Positions 7,871-18,157 of a stretch of 41,077 nucleotides of DNA are shown here, one piece after another. The stretch is from Gammaproteobacteria bacterium. GTDB taxonomy: Bacteria; Pseudomonadota; Gammaproteobacteria; Thiohalomonadales; Thiohalomonadaceae. Made by a program: the position numbers and the translations under genes. The notes beneath the pieces were generated by a model. The model was not told the DNA's origin and did not search any database. It saw only the letters and a list, made by a program, of their open reading frames with translations. The stretch is taken from NCBI GenBank assembly GCA_026196275.1, contig JAPHTQ010000058.1, positions 1-41,077 of the forward strand, given 5' to 3'. Positions within the stretch are counted from its first letter, which is position 1. The number at the start of each line of letters is the position of its first letter.

Positions 7871-10123
7871 ATGAGCGATACCAGCGAGATCAACTACGAA
7901 GGGGTGGAGCAAATCCCACTCAAGGATTTTACCGAAAAGGCGTATCTCGATTATTCGATGTACGTCATCATGGACCGGGCTCTGCCCAATATCGGCGATG
8001 GCCTCAAACCGGTGCAGCGGCGCATCATTTACGCCATGTCCGAACTGGGCCTCAAGGCCGACTCCAAGTACAAAAAATCGGCCCGTACGGTGGGCGATGT
8101 ACTGGGTAAGTATCATCCTCATGGTGACTCGGCCTGTTACGAGGCGATGGTGCTGATGGCGCAACCCTTCTCCTACCGTTATCCGCTGGTGGACGGTCAG
8201 GGAAACTGGGGGGCCCCGGATGATCCGAAGTCCTTCGCCGCCATGCGTTACACCGAGGCGAGACTGGCCAAATTCTCCGAACTGCTGCTCGCTGAAGTGG
8301 GGCAGGGGACGGTCGACTGGTCGCCCAATTTTGACGGTACCCTGGACGAGCCGAAGGTGCTGCCGGCACGGGTGCCGCATGTGCTGCTCAATGGCACCAC
8401 CGGTATTGCCGTGGGTATGGCTACCGATATCCCGCCACACAACCTGCGCGAGGTGGCCAGCGCCTGTATTCGCCTGCTGGAGGCGCCAAAGTCCAGCATT
8501 GAGGAGCTGTGCGAGCACGTACAAGGGCCGGATTATCCTACTGAAGCGGAGATCATTACTCCACGGCGCGATCTGCTGAAGATGTATGAGAGCGGTCATG
8601 GCAGCGTACGGATGCGTGCCCGCTGGGAGAAGGAGGAGGGTGATATCGTCGTCACCGCCTTGCCATACCAGGTCTCTGGCGCCAAGTTGCTGGAGCAGAT
8701 CGCCACACAGATGCAGGCGAAGAAGTTGCCGATGGTGGAGGACCTGCGCGATGAGTCGGATCATGAGAACCCAACCCGTCTGGTGATAGTACCGCGCTCC
8801 AACCGTGTCGATGTCGAGCAACTGATGGACCACCTGTTTGCCACCACCGACCTGGAGAAGAGCTACCGGGTCAATATGAACGTGATCGGCCTGGACGGCA
8901 GGCCGCAGGTAAAGACCCTGAAGATGATGCTGCAGGAGTGGCTGCAGTTTCGCCAGAAAACAGTGCGACGACGCCTTGAGCATCGGCTGGAGAAGGTGGA
9001 CAAGCGGCTGCACCTGTTGGAAGGTCTGCTTACCGCTTTCCTCAATATCGATGAGGTGATCCACCTCATCCGTACCGAGGACGAACCCAAACCGGTACTG
9101 ATGCAGCGCTTTGCATTAACCGAGGTGCAGGCCGACTTCATCCTCGATACCAAACTGCGCCAGCTGGCCCGTCTGGAGGAGATGAAGATCCGCGGTGAAC
9201 AGGATGAACTGGCCACCGAGAAAGCGGGTATTGAAAAGATCCTCGGTTCTGATCGTCGGCTCAAGACCCTGGTAAAGAACGAGTTGATCGCTGATGCCGA
9301 GGCCTACGGTGATGCGCGCCGATCACCTCTAGTGGAGCGGGAGGCAGCTCAGGCCCTGGATGAGACCGCGCTTATCAGCGCTGAACCGATCACCGTGGTG
9401 CTGTCGGAGAAGGGCTGGGTACGTGCCGCCAAGGGCCACGATGTGGATGCCGTTGGTCTCAGCTATAAGGCCGGCGACGGCTACAAGGACAGCGCGTCCG
9501 GCAAGAGTAATCAACTTGCCACCTTCCTCGATTCGATCGGACGAAGCTACTCGATACCTGCGCATACCCTTCCTTCGGCACGCAGCCAGGGTGAGCCGCT
9601 TAGCGGGCGGGTGAACCCCATCGCCGGGGCTACCTTTGAGGCGGTGCTAATGGGCGCGGAGGAGGAACTGCTCCTCCTGGCCAGTGATGCCGGCTATGGT
9701 TTCGTCGCCAAACTGGGTGATCTGCAGGGGCGCAACAAGGCGGGCAAAGCGGTGTTGAAACTGCCCAGCGGGGCCAGGGTGTTGCCGCCGCAACGGATCC
9801 GTGATTATGACAGCGAGCTTGTCGCTGCGGTTACCAATGAAGGGCGTCTGCTGGTTTTTCCCATCCGCGAACTGCCGCAGATGGCCAGGGGCAAGGGCAA
9901 CAAGATTGTCAGCATCCCTGCCAGCAAGGCGAGCAACCGCGAGGAGTATGTGGTGGCGCTGGCGGTGCTGATGGCAGGGCAGGGTCTGGTACTCTACGCC
10001 GGCAAACGCCACCTGACTCTCAAAACCGCCGATCTGGATCACTACCTGGGAGAACGTGGACGCCGTGGGAGCAAGTTGCCGCGCGGTTTCCAGCGTGTGG
10101 ATGGGATGTCGCCGGAGGTTTAA
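7871..10123 (+). CDS. parC: DNA topoisomerase IV subunit A
   Basis: A 750-residue type IIA topoisomerase cleavage subunit, normal for ParC (E. coli 752). The N-terminus [28 protein letters not shown] is typical. The catalytic tyrosine is Tyr127 in [10 protein letters not shown]. The quinolone-determining stretch [13 protein letters not shown] keeps Ser87 and Glu91, the susceptible-type residues. The C-terminal region (about 500-740) is the shorter, degenerate beta-pinwheel of ParC, with no GyrA-box (QRRGGKG), which separates it from GyrA. It is convergent with the TPR protein gene across a 126-nt gap with no clear terminator. Confidence 0.96.
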   Translation: MSDTSEINYEGVEQIPLKDFTEKAYLDYSMYVIMDRALPNIGDGLKPVQRRIIYAMSELGLKADSKYKKSARTVGDVLGKYHPHGDSACYEAMVLMAQPFSYRYPLVDGQGNWGAPDDPKSFAAMRYTEARLAKFSELLLAEVGQGTVDWSPNFDGTLDEPKVLPARVPHVLLNGTTGIAVGMATDIPPHNLREVASACIRLLEAPKSSIEELCEHVQGPDYPTEAEIITPRRDLLKMYESGHGSVRMRARWEKEEGDIVVTALPYQVSGAKLLEQIATQMQAKKLPMVEDLRDESDHENPTRLVIVPRSNRVDVEQLMDHLFATTDLEKSYRVNMNVIGLDGRPQVKTLKMMLQEWLQFRQKTVRRRLEHRLEKVDKRLHLLEGLLTAFLNIDEVIHLIRTEDEPKPVLMQRFALTEVQADFILDTKLRQLARLEEMKIRGEQDELATEKAGIEKILGSDRRLKTLVKNELIADAEAYGDARRSPLVEREAAQALDETALISAEPITVVLSEKGWVRAAKGHDVDAVGLSYKAGDGYKDSASGKSNQLATFLDSIGRSYSIPAHTLPSARSQGEPLSGRVNPIAGATFEAVLMGAEEELLLLASDAGYGFVAKLGDLQGRNKAGKAVLKLPSGARVLPPQRIRDYDSELVAAVTNEGRLLVFPIRELPQMARGKGNKIVSIPASKASNREEYVVALAVLMAGQGLVLYAGKRHLTLKTADLDHYLGERGRRGSKLPRGFQRVDGMSPEV

Positions 10124-10249
10124 GTGGTGACAGATGAGCGGTGACAGGAAAGAGCGTCCCGCCCATCCCTGGACATAACTTTGGACCCACTCGGACACAC
10201 TACACTCGGGGAAGGGACTTTAGACTGCTCACGCCCTCTTGCGAGCGTC

Positions 10250-11347
10250 CTACTGCCCCTGTTTCTGCTCCAGTTCGCGCAATTTCTCCAGCACCCGCTC
10301 GGCACGCTCCAGATTTTCTTTCGCCTGTTTGTTGTCCGGCTTGAGTTTAAGCACTTCACGCCAGTGGGTTGCCGCCTCGGCGTACTGGCCACGGCTGTAG
10401 GCGTTGACACCGATCTCGAACAGTCGTGATGCTTCCCGCTCGGTAGCGGTGTTGAGTCGTTGCTGTAAGGTGTGGTACTGGTCGCTTTTCATACCGGTGT
10501 TCGCCAGTGCGGCCAGATAGCGACGTGCAGCGTCAAATTCATCCTGGGCAAAGGCCTGTTCAAATTTTACCAGCAACTCTTTGATCGTACGCTGGCGCTG
10601 TTGCTCGGCGGCCCGCTGTTGGCGTAGGCGTTTTTCACGTTCGCTACGCGCCTGCTTTGCCGCCGCTGAGCGTTTTTCGTTGAGTTTGTTCAGGCTCTCC
10701 TGGATTGCCGGTGCACTGCTCAGTTCAGCGGCGAGCCCGAGCAGTTCTGCAGCAGCTTCCAGTTCATTGTTGGCCTGCGCCCGGTTACCGTGCAGGGCGA
10801 GCTCATCAGCTACCGCTTCGGCTTCAAGTTGTATCTTCTCCAGCCGCCTTTTGGCATTCCTGTTGCGGGGATCGACGCGGGCGATGTCGCGGTAGGTCGG
10901 CAGGGTCTGTTTCAGCCATCTTCCTTTGTCCTTGAGCTTCTTGAGCTCAAGTTGCTCCAGCTCCTCAGCCTGCTGTTGATGCAGCTGCGCCAAGCCGTCC
11001 TTGAGTACCATGCTCTCGGGCAGGCGCGCCAGGGCTTCGTCGTAGCTGTCCAGCGCTGCCGCCCAATTCCCCTGGTTCAGTCGTTGACTGTTTTGCTGAC
11101 GGATCTCCTGCTCGTAACCCGCCACCAACGCCTCGACCTGTTTGCGTTTGTTCGCGGCCTCGAGATAGCGGGGATCCTTCGGCTCTATTCGGCCGAGGGC
11201 ACTTAGTGCCCGCCCATACTGCTGCTCACCAATCCATTGTTCAATCTGCGTTTCACTATCGCTGTAGTTATGGTTGGTACTAAGCAGCGCGCAACCGCTT
11301 TGCTGGCCGAGCAGCGGCAGTAACCAGAAAAGATACCGGAACCTCAT
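10250..11347 (-). CDS. TPR-repeat protein, probable membrane-anchored or lipoprotein
   Basis: A 365-residue protein not assigned to a named family. The N-terminus MRFRYLFWLLPLLGQQSGCALL looks like a signal peptide. Cys19 could be lipidated, but QSGC is a poor lipobox. The body is almost all helical with long charged, coiled-coil-like stretches (KQARSEREKRLRQQRAAEQQ). A clear tetratricopeptide unit lies near the C-terminus (FEIGVNAYSRGQYAEAATHW). Its ATG overlaps the stop of the adenylate cyclase gene (ATGA), so the two are translationally coupled and may act together, for example with this protein as an envelope partner; that is inference. Confidence 0.75.
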   Translation of the reverse strand: MRFRYLFWLLPLLGQQSGCALLSTNHNYSDSETQIEQWIGEQQYGRALSALGRIEPKDPRYLEAANKRKQVEALVAGYEQEIRQQNSQRLNQGNWAAALDSYDEALARLPESMVLKDGLAQLHQQQAEELEQLELKKLKDKGRWLKQTLPTYRDIARVDPRNRNAKRRLEKIQLEAEAVADELALHGNRAQANNELEAAAELLGLAAELSSAPAIQESLNKLNEKRSAAAKQARSEREKRLRQQRAAEQQRQRTIKELLVKFEQAFAQDEFDAARRYLAALANTGMKSDQYHTLQQRLNTATEREASRLFEIGVNAYSRGQYAEAATHWREVLKLKPDNKQAKENLERAERVLEKLRELEQKQGQ

Positions 11348-12948
11348 GCGGCCTCCGTTTCGTTTTCCTGGATGAGCCGGCGGATCTCCTCCAGCATGCG
11401 GGCGCGGAAGGGATCCTGAATGTCACGGATATGGAAAATTGAAATCGACTCTCTCTTGCCGCGCAGTTTTATTTTGCCGCGATGGGTAGTAACGATCCGA
11501 TCGACGAGTTCCTCTGTAGCGAGCATCTCCTCGGTGATGATGACCTGGCCCGGCTCACCGGCATGAGACAGACGGGAGGCGAGGTTTACCGCGTCACCGA
11601 CCACGGTATACTCCATCCGTTCTGTGGAACCCATGTTGCCCGCCAGCATGGTGCCACTGTTAACCCCGATGCGAAACTCTACCGGCATGAGTCCTTTTTT
11701 ACTGCGTTTCTGATTCATCTGTCGTACCAGCTCCAGAATCATCCAGCCACATGCGAGGGCATTGAAGCTGTGTTCATCGTACTCTTCGGGAACACCGAAG
11801 ACGATCATGGCGCAGTCCCCCATGTATTTGTCGATGTGTCCTCCGCAGAAGTGTACTGCACGGGCGATGTTGCTGAAGTAGAGATTGAGCAGACTGCTGG
11901 TTTCTTGCGGGGTCATGTTCTCTGACATGCTGGTGAAACCGACGATATCGGCAAAAAGTACGCTGGCCGTTACGTGGCGACCGCCCAGCTCCAGCTGATC
12001 CATGCTGTCGAGGTCGGCGATAGCCAGGTTCGCCACCTGGGGTGATACATAGCGGGAAAAAACCTGCTCCACCTGTTCTTTGCGCAGCAGTCCCTCTCCC
12101 ATGAAATTCATTGATTTCATCAATACGCCCAGCTCGTCATTTCGCTCACCGCTCAGGCGGAATCCGTAGTGGCCCTCAGCAAAGGCTTTGCTGGCCTCCA
12201 CCAGTTGTTGGATGGGGCGGGTGAAGCGTCGACCCAGATAGAAGGAGATGGCGATAGCCAACAGCAGCATCAGCAGGATGGTAGTGACGACAGTGGTTAC
12301 CGTCTCCTCCTTGGCGAGATTCATCACCGAGTGGTCAAAGGTGATAAGAACATGGCCGACCGTGATCTCTCCGAACATGATGGGACTAAGGTAGGAGATC
12401 AGCGCCTGTTGTCCGTTTCCGAGCTGCCATGTCTGGATGGCGATCTCAGCATCAAATTTACTTCGGCTGAGATTCTGCTGATGAATAGCAGGGACCATTC
12501 CGGTTTGTACCACCGGGAGGCGCTCATCCGAGTAAACAGCTGCGCCCTTGATGTTGCTGTCCTGGCTCAGGCTGTTAGTGAGCAGCTCAAGGTTAAGGAT
12601 GTCATTGGCAAGCAGGGGTTCACGTGCCGCTTCGGCCATCTGTGAAACGAGTGTCGAGCCATAGGTGTCCATCTGCTGTTCCAGCAATGAGGTTTGGTTG
12701 GAACCGAGCAGGAAGCCGAGTGCGATCATACCGGTGGCGATGAGCAGGACAAAGGCCAGAGCGAGTTTCAGAGCGATAGGGACGCGCGCCGGCAGTCGTC
12801 GGCTGTGTAACAGCAGCCCGATGTTGTGAAAAGCAGGAGCCGCCTCCTCCTGTGCATGGGCCAGTACCGAACTGAGGTTACGCCGGCCCTGTTGCAGACC
12901 GGGTTTGCAACGCGTGATGAGGTTGTGGAAGGTGGTTCTGAGCTTCAC
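11344..12948 (-). CDS. Membrane-bound class III adenylate cyclase with HAMP domain
   Basis: A 534-residue receptor-type cyclase. After a cytoplasmic lead, a transmembrane helix (LKLALAFVLLIATGMIALGFLL) opens a periplasmic sensing region of about 150 residues. A second helix (TTVVTTILLMLLLAIAISFYL) is followed by HAMP (RRFTRPIQQLVEASKAFAEG) and the catalytic domain. Metal-binding Asp residues are in LFADIVGFTS and MGDCAM. The adenine-selecting Lys/Thr pair appears as IDKYMGD and YTVVGD, and GDAVNLASRL is conserved, so ATP is the likely substrate. GTG at 12948 is chosen because AGGAG precedes it by 5 nt; an ATG at 12999 is the alternative. The gene follows fimX on the same strand. Confidence 0.87.
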   Translation of the reverse strand: MKLRTTFHNLITRCKPGLQQGRRNLSSVLAHAQEEAAPAFHNIGLLLHSRRLPARVPIALKLALAFVLLIATGMIALGFLLGSNQTSLLEQQMDTYGSTLVSQMAEAAREPLLANDILNLELLTNSLSQDSNIKGAAVYSDERLPVVQTGMVPAIHQQNLSRSKFDAEIAIQTWQLGNGQQALISYLSPIMFGEITVGHVLITFDHSVMNLAKEETVTTVVTTILLMLLLAIAISFYLGRRFTRPIQQLVEASKAFAEGHYGFRLSGERNDELGVLMKSMNFMGEGLLRKEQVEQVFSRYVSPQVANLAIADLDSMDQLELGGRHVTASVLFADIVGFTSMSENMTPQETSSLLNLYFSNIARAVHFCGGHIDKYMGDCAMIVFGVPEEYDEHSFNALACGWMILELVRQMNQKRSKKGLMPVEFRIGVNSGTMLAGNMGSTERMEYTVVGDAVNLASRLSHAGEPGQVIITEEMLATEELVDRIVTTHRGKIKLRGKRESISIFHIRDIQDPFRARMLEEIRRLIQENETEAA

Positions 12949-13093
12949 AAAGGCTCCTGTCGTCAGCGCGGTGGCATCATCAAGCGCCCATATTAACACG
13001 ATGGTGTGATAACAAGAATGACGCCAATATAATCCTTGTGGTTACTGTCTGTCGATGGGCTCGGAAGCAGAGCATTTGTTGTTTGCCCGCTGC

Positions 13094-15169
13094 TCATCCC
13101 ATGGAGCTGAAGTCGTAATTCATCTCGGGATTGGGTTCCTGCAGAAAATAGCCCTGGATATAGTCGACACCGGTAGAGTAAATAGTTGCAAGGGTATGCG
13201 GATCCTCGACTGAATTGGCGACAACTTTTTTCTGGTTTTCAGCGGCCAGAACGGATATTTCCTTGACCTTGTCCTGCGCCTCCTGACTGCTGCTCAACGC
13301 GTTGACGATGGAGGCATCCAGCTTGAGAAAATCCGCACCGGAGTGTTTGATCAGGTTGGCATAGTTGGGCGCAATGCCAAAATGGTCGATAGCCAGACGA
13401 ACATGGAGTTGCGAGAGGCCTTCAAACAGCATTTTGAACGACCTGAGATTGCTGCAGGCGACGCTTTCACTGATCTCGATGACCAGCGTATCGGGTTGCG
13501 TATGGGCGGCTTTGAGGATATCTCGCAACCAGGGAAGAAGTTTTTCGTCCTTGAGCGATGCCGCTGAAAGGTTGACGAACAGCACAGCAGGTTTTCCCTC
13601 GCGTCGCTGTTCGGTTACGGCTTTGATGGAGTGAGCGATAACCCAGCGATCCACCGCGGTCATCAGTCCGGCCTTTTCGGCAGCAGGGAAAAATTCATTG
13701 GGGCCAAGAATGAGATCTTCTTCATCCCGCATGCGGACGAAGACCTCATAGTTTTCGTTTTCATCCCCTTTCAGGCTGACAATTGGCTGAAACTGTAACT
13801 CTAACTTATTACCTTGCAGGGCCATTTTGACATGCCTGGCCAGCGTTATTATACGCTCCTGTTCTGCCATCTCCTCTTCGCCCGGGATGTAGGCCCGGTA
13901 ATGGTTACCCCCCATCTTGTCTGCTTCGCTGAGTGCCCTTTCCGCACGGCTGAGAACATCCTGCGGATTAGTGGTTGCTTCATTGTAAAGAGCGAGACCG
14001 ATACTGCAGGTGACAGAGATATTGCTGCCGTCAGGTTTGAAGGGGTGCTCTTCAACCGTCTTGCATAATTGCTCGGCTAAACCCCTGGCCTGCCCCAGGC
14101 TCTGGTCGTCAAGTAATAAAGTAAAATATTCCCCCTCAAAACGGGCGATAAAACCGCCTTTGCCGTTGAGTTCCCCAGCAATCAGCTTTGCGAAGTCGGC
14201 CAGCAACTGGTCACTTGGGCCGATACCGATATCCTCACGTGTTTGTTTGAAATTATCCGGATGCAGGTAAAAGATAACACCTTCATGTCCGGTTTTTCCG
14301 GTAACGCGGTTAAATGCGTCGAGGAAGTACTGACGATTATACGCCCCGGTGAGCAAGTCCAGTTTGCTCATGTCACTGAGCTTTTGCTCGAGTTCCTTGT
14401 TATGGGCCTGAGCACGGATCAGGATCTGGGTGCAGGGTTCACCGTCAAAGGCAGCGGGAGTGAACTCCATGGTAATGTTGAAATCGCTGCCATCCGGGCG
14501 CAGCCCGTCCACGTCTATCGTGTTGGATTCTGCCTTGCCCTTATCGAAATCGCGGAGGAATTTTTTGAACTTTGCGTGCTCCTCCTTCTTCACCATGTTA
14601 AGGATGGGTAAGCCGGCGATCTCTTCCGGGTCGGAGTAGCCAAAGGTCTTCAGATAGGATTCGTTGGCATAGATATGCATGCCATCGTGTACGTAGGTAA
14701 TTGCATCGCGCGAACTGTCCACCAGGTTCTGTGCGCGGTTGTTGGCCTCATCCAGTGAGCTCTCGCACTGCAGCAGTTTGCGATGCTCTCTGGCGGCGAT
14801 GACCTCGCGAAGTAGGGCGTGAGCCAGTCGCATCGGGCGCGATAGATAGACGACGTCGCGTGCCCCGGCCTTGAGGATTTCATCGATTTGCTCTCCGTCG
14901 GCATCATCCCCGATGACCAGCAGAGGAACGCTCTGTTTCGCGTGGCGGATAATATCGATGGCCTCAACTGCGCTGAGGTAGGGGATCCGCGGCTTGGCAA
15001 GAACCATGTCACAGTCATCTTTGGCCAGCGCCTCACGCAGGTCTTCATCATCTTCAATGCGATCGGCATGCACGGCATGACCGGCGTTACGTAGCATATT
15101 TGCTACGGTTTCGGCGTTGTTTGATGAGTCATCAAGTACCAGGAGATGGAGTATTTCTTCGGCTAGCAC
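13094..15169 (-). CDS. fimX: FimX-like degenerate GGDEF-EAL c-di-GMP receptor
   Basis: A 691-residue protein with the FimX domain order: receiver-like (1-130), PAS (about 150-255), GGDEF (270-435), EAL (445-685). All catalytic signatures are altered. The receiver acceptor site reads MVLAKPRIP, with Ala where Asp is expected. The GGDEF site is FEGEYF. The EAL site is EVF, the loop-6 motif is IDHFGIA, and the last glutamate motif is VVANSVED. It should therefore bind c-di-GMP rather than make or cut it. In Pseudomonas and Xanthomonas, FimX controls type IV pilus assembly. GTG at 15169 with AAAGG upstream is the start. An accompanying PilZ-like protein gene lies just upstream. Confidence 0.85.
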   Translation of the reverse strand: MLAEEILHLLVLDDSSNNAETVANMLRNAGHAVHADRIEDDEDLREALAKDDCDMVLAKPRIPYLSAVEAIDIIRHAKQSVPLLVIGDDADGEQIDEILKAGARDVVYLSRPMRLAHALLREVIAAREHRKLLQCESSLDEANNRAQNLVDSSRDAITYVHDGMHIYANESYLKTFGYSDPEEIAGLPILNMVKKEEHAKFKKFLRDFDKGKAESNTIDVDGLRPDGSDFNITMEFTPAAFDGEPCTQILIRAQAHNKELEQKLSDMSKLDLLTGAYNRQYFLDAFNRVTGKTGHEGVIFYLHPDNFKQTREDIGIGPSDQLLADFAKLIAGELNGKGGFIARFEGEYFTLLLDDQSLGQARGLAEQLCKTVEEHPFKPDGSNISVTCSIGLALYNEATTNPQDVLSRAERALSEADKMGGNHYRAYIPGEEEMAEQERIITLARHVKMALQGNKLELQFQPIVSLKGDENENYEVFVRMRDEEDLILGPNEFFPAAEKAGLMTAVDRWVIAHSIKAVTEQRREGKPAVLFVNLSAASLKDEKLLPWLRDILKAAHTQPDTLVIEISESVACSNLRSFKMLFEGLSQLHVRLAIDHFGIAPNYANLIKHSGADFLKLDASIVNALSSSQEAQDKVKEISVLAAENQKKVVANSVEDPHTLATIYSTGVDYIQGYFLQEPNPEMNYDFSSMG

Positions 15170-15286
15170 GGTTTACCTTTTACATCCATAGTGGTTACGT
15201 CTTATTCAGGGCATATCAATCGGGGCGGTTCTTCCTGAGGAGAGGTACTTTAATGATAGTGCGGGGCCATTTCCAGTCCGACTGTT

Positions 15287-17053
15287 TTACAGCTCATCCC
15301 AGTTCAGGCTAGTGGGGTCGGGCTTCGTGGGCGCTTCGCCACGGTGATCGCGGACTTCCCCGGGCGGACTGGCCGTGCTGAACAGGAATTGCACGAAACT
15401 GCCGGTATCCTGTAGTTGCCGTGTCAGGCTGATCCGTAGCTCATCCCCGGGTAGTTGTAGACTTAGCTCATTGCCTGGCTGGAATAGCATAATGGGCGTT
15501 ATCAGGCTGGCGGGTTGTTTGATGGCAGGGATTTCCGACAATAATAGCGCATATTGATACTCCGCGGCACGACCACCGGCCTGTTCGTTCCTGACCAGTA
15601 CCGGGCGGGCCTGCGGGGCAAGCGCCTGCACGCCAATCTCAAGTTCATCCTCCGGAGCATGGCGCAGCCAGCGGACTACGCCGATGCGCCATATTCTGCT
15701 TTCCTCACGGAAGTGCATCCCCAGTAGTTCACCGACCTGCACTTTGGCGTTCTGTGTCTGCTCCAGGGCAAGTCGGTAGCCCCCCGCACTTTCATTGCGA
15801 ACCTGCCATGTTTCTTTGAGGAGTGGCGAGGTTTTCTCTTTGCGCTCCTCCTCCTTCAGTATGGCCTGATAATGCTCATAATTGCGTTTCATTTTTTCGC
15901 TGGAGAAGAGATCCCAGATATCATGACTGTGAGCCTCGCTGACACTGATCACAATCTTGCTGTCGTAACTGGAGGGTTTGATGTTAAAACGCGGATCACC
16001 CAATTCATGTGTCAGCACCCGGTGTAGCATGGTGGTACCGACCACTACCTCAATATTGCTGGCTCGATCGCTGCGCGAGAAATTGCGTTTGGGTGTAATG
16101 CCCCATGTACGTATTAACAAATATATCAGTTCAGCGCCAAGCGGACTGTGACGGTCACCGTTCTCATGACGTTTCAGTTCATCGATTAGAACAAGGCTTA
16201 ACTGACGAGTGTCAACCAGTCGGCACAGCTCGTCACTGCAATCACGGTGATCAAAGGCCTTGTAGTCGGGGGCCTCATCACTGTCCAGGTGTACGACAAA
16301 CAGCGCATGATCCGCCGAGGGGGCGTTGTAGGGAATGATGTGCGCATGGCCTGCCCAGTGTGCGAGGGCTGAGTAAACCGCTTCGGCCTCGCCCTGGCGA
16401 AGGCGGTAAGGTGAAGTCAGGGCCAGCAGCAGGATCTGTTTATAAACCCGGGCGATACTGGACTTCGGTATTAGCGTGCTGTATTCATCCTTGACCGGCG
16501 CCTGGGCGATGTTTTTCTGCTCGGCATGCAGATAGAGAGTGTGGAGTTCAAACCAGCTGTCTCCCGGGTGAGGTGTATAGGTCTGGTAGCAGACCAGCAG
16601 ACCTTTGCTGAGGTAACGTATGGCACGGTGGATCAGTAGGGTCAGGATTCGGCTGTCGCGGGTGAGAAAGCTGCTGCCGAGCATCTCCTCAATGGCCGTC
16701 TTGTAACCCAGGGCCATCTCTTCGTAGAGGGTTTTTGCCAGCAGGGCAACACGTCGTGATTTTTCCTGCAGGGGAAAGGTCTGGCTGGTATAACGGCGTA
16801 CCAGGGAATTTTGTATGTAATTAACCGGTTCTCGCAGCAGTTCCAGAAATTGCTGGCGCTCCTTCCAGGAGATCTCAAGCCGGTTTACTTCATGGAGTGC
16901 GTCATAAATCATGCGTGCAGTCTCGCCGATGTTGCCGATAGGCAGTTCCTGCATCCAGCGTTCGAGAGGCGCGCGGTGGTAGTCAAAGGAACCCTTCTCA
17001 GGCCTGCGACGCTCTGCGATCTTCAGGCCGATCTGGGCTTTCTCCCTCACCAT
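15287..17053 (-). CDS. Large uncharacterised protein with PilZ-like C-terminal domain, fimX-linked
   Basis: A 588-residue soluble protein with no signal peptide or membrane segment. The first 420 or so residues are mostly helical and not recognised. A beta-rich part near residues 430-520 contains TWQVRNESAGGYRLAL and RIWRIGVVRWLRH, which resemble the (N/D)xSxxG core and following strand of PilZ domains; the usual RxxxR arginine motif is not obvious. It sits directly upstream of fimX in the same direction, and a gene of similar type neighbours fimX in pseudomonads as far as I recall. A role in c-di-GMP or pilus control is inference. ATG at 17053 is preferred, with GAGGAG 10 nt upstream. Confidence 0.65.
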   Translation of the reverse strand: MVREKAQIGLKIAERRRPEKGSFDYHRAPLERWMQELPIGNIGETARMIYDALHEVNRLEISWKERQQFLELLREPVNYIQNSLVRRYTSQTFPLQEKSRRVALLAKTLYEEMALGYKTAIEEMLGSSFLTRDSRILTLLIHRAIRYLSKGLLVCYQTYTPHPGDSWFELHTLYLHAEQKNIAQAPVKDEYSTLIPKSSIARVYKQILLLALTSPYRLRQGEAEAVYSALAHWAGHAHIIPYNAPSADHALFVVHLDSDEAPDYKAFDHRDCSDELCRLVDTRQLSLVLIDELKRHENGDRHSPLGAELIYLLIRTWGITPKRNFSRSDRASNIEVVVGTTMLHRVLTHELGDPRFNIKPSSYDSKIVISVSEAHSHDIWDLFSSEKMKRNYEHYQAILKEEERKEKTSPLLKETWQVRNESAGGYRLALEQTQNAKVQVGELLGMHFREESRIWRIGVVRWLRHAPEDELEIGVQALAPQARPVLVRNEQAGGRAAEYQYALLLSEIPAIKQPASLITPIMLFQPGNELSLQLPGDELRISLTRQLQDTGSFVQFLFSTASPPGEVRDHRGEAPTKPDPTSLNWDEL

Positions 17054-17127
17054 GTTATAGCAGCTCCTCAAGTTGTTTTTATAACTAACTGTTTAGTATC
17101 ACTATAAAGTGTAGCTTACAAGCATAA

Positions 17128-18117
17128 TCACGCAACCGGACGCTTGTTCGGTTCGCCCTGAATTTCACGCACCAGTTTGGGGACGAGATAGCCGGGTGAG
17201 AATGCTCTTAGCCGCTCGAGCAGTGCCTCGGCCTGCTGCTGCCCGACCTCAAAGTGGGCGGCACCGCTGACACGGTCGAGCAAGTGCAGATAATAGGGCA
17301 TGACACGGTGGCGGAACAGACTTTCGTGGAGCTGCAGCAAGGTCTGTTCGTCGTCGTTGACGCCGTGCAGTAAAACACTTTGGTTGAGCAGGGTAACGCC
17401 GGCCGCATCCAGGCGGCCGAGCGCCTCTGTCACCTCGGCGTCGATTTCAGCCGGATGGTTGCAGTGGATCACCATCACCGGTTGCCAGGGGAGTCGTGCC
17501 AGCCAGCCGAGCAGCTCCTGGTCGATTCGCTCCGGCAGCACCACAGGCAGTCGGGTGTGCAGGCGCAGGCGCTTGAGTTGCGGTTGCTGTTCCAGACGAC
17601 GGGTCAATTGTTCCAGCTGCGGGGTATCGAGCATCAGTGGATCACCGCCGCTGAGGATCAGTTCATCCACTTCCGGGTGTGCTCGCAAATAGTCGATGAT
17701 GCCCTGCCAGTTCTGCCGCCCCGGATTCTCCTCAGCGTAGGGAAAGTGGCGGCGGAAGCAGTAGCGACAGTGGATAGCGCAGGCGCCGGTAGCGGTCAGA
17801 AGCACCCGTCCGTGGTATTTGTGCAGGACCCCGCGGGCGGCTGAGGCCTCCTGATCGCCGACTGGATCGTTGCTGAAGCCAGGTATCGCCTCCTGTTCCG
17901 CGGCCAGTGGCAACACCTGGCGCAGCAGCGGGTCGGTCAAATCCCCCTTGCGTATGCGCGAGAGGTAGCCACGGGGAACCCGTAGTGGGAACCGTGCCGC
18001 CGCCTCGCGGGCGCCCGGCAGCAGGCCTTGGGGCAGCTCAAGCAGTGCCAGGAGCTCGGCCGGATCGCGTACGGCGTTGGCAAGGGCATTTTTCCAGTCG
18101 GCAGTTCGGGGTATCAT
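17128..18117 (-). CDS. epmB: EF-P lysine 2,3-aminomutase (EpmB/YjeK)
   Basis: A 329-residue radical SAM and PLP enzyme of the lysine 2,3-aminomutase family. It makes (R)-beta-lysine, which EpmA attaches to elongation factor P. The radical SAM cluster motif CxxxCxxC is Cys113, Cys117 and Cys120 in [22 protein letters not shown] is the SAM-binding GGE-like loop. Length equals E. coli EpmB rather than the longer clostridial lysine aminomutases. It diverges from efp with only 40 nt between the start codons, so promoters must overlap there. Confidence 0.95.
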   Translation of the reverse strand: MIPRTADWKNALANAVRDPAELLALLELPQGLLPGAREAAARFPLRVPRGYLSRIRKGDLTDPLLRQVLPLAAEQEAIPGFSNDPVGDQEASAARGVLHKYHGRVLLTATGACAIHCRYCFRRHFPYAEENPGRQNWQGIIDYLRAHPEVDELILSGGDPLMLDTPQLEQLTRRLEQQPQLKRLRLHTRLPVVLPERIDQELLGWLARLPWQPVMVIHCNHPAEIDAEVTEALGRLDAAGVTLLNQSVLLHGVNDDEQTLLQLHESLFRHRVMPYYLHLLDRVSGAAHFEVGQQQAEALLERLRAFSPGYLVPKLVREIQGEPNKRPVA

Positions 18118-18157
18118 AGGCGGTCTTTATGCAATCAATCTGTTTTCAGGAAGAGTT

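Noticed and set aside
7700-9064. A 454-residue leftward open frame opposite the start of parC.
   Set aside because: Antisense of a conserved gene; composition (His, Gln, Leu) is typical of shadow frames, and its C-terminus runs into a repeat.
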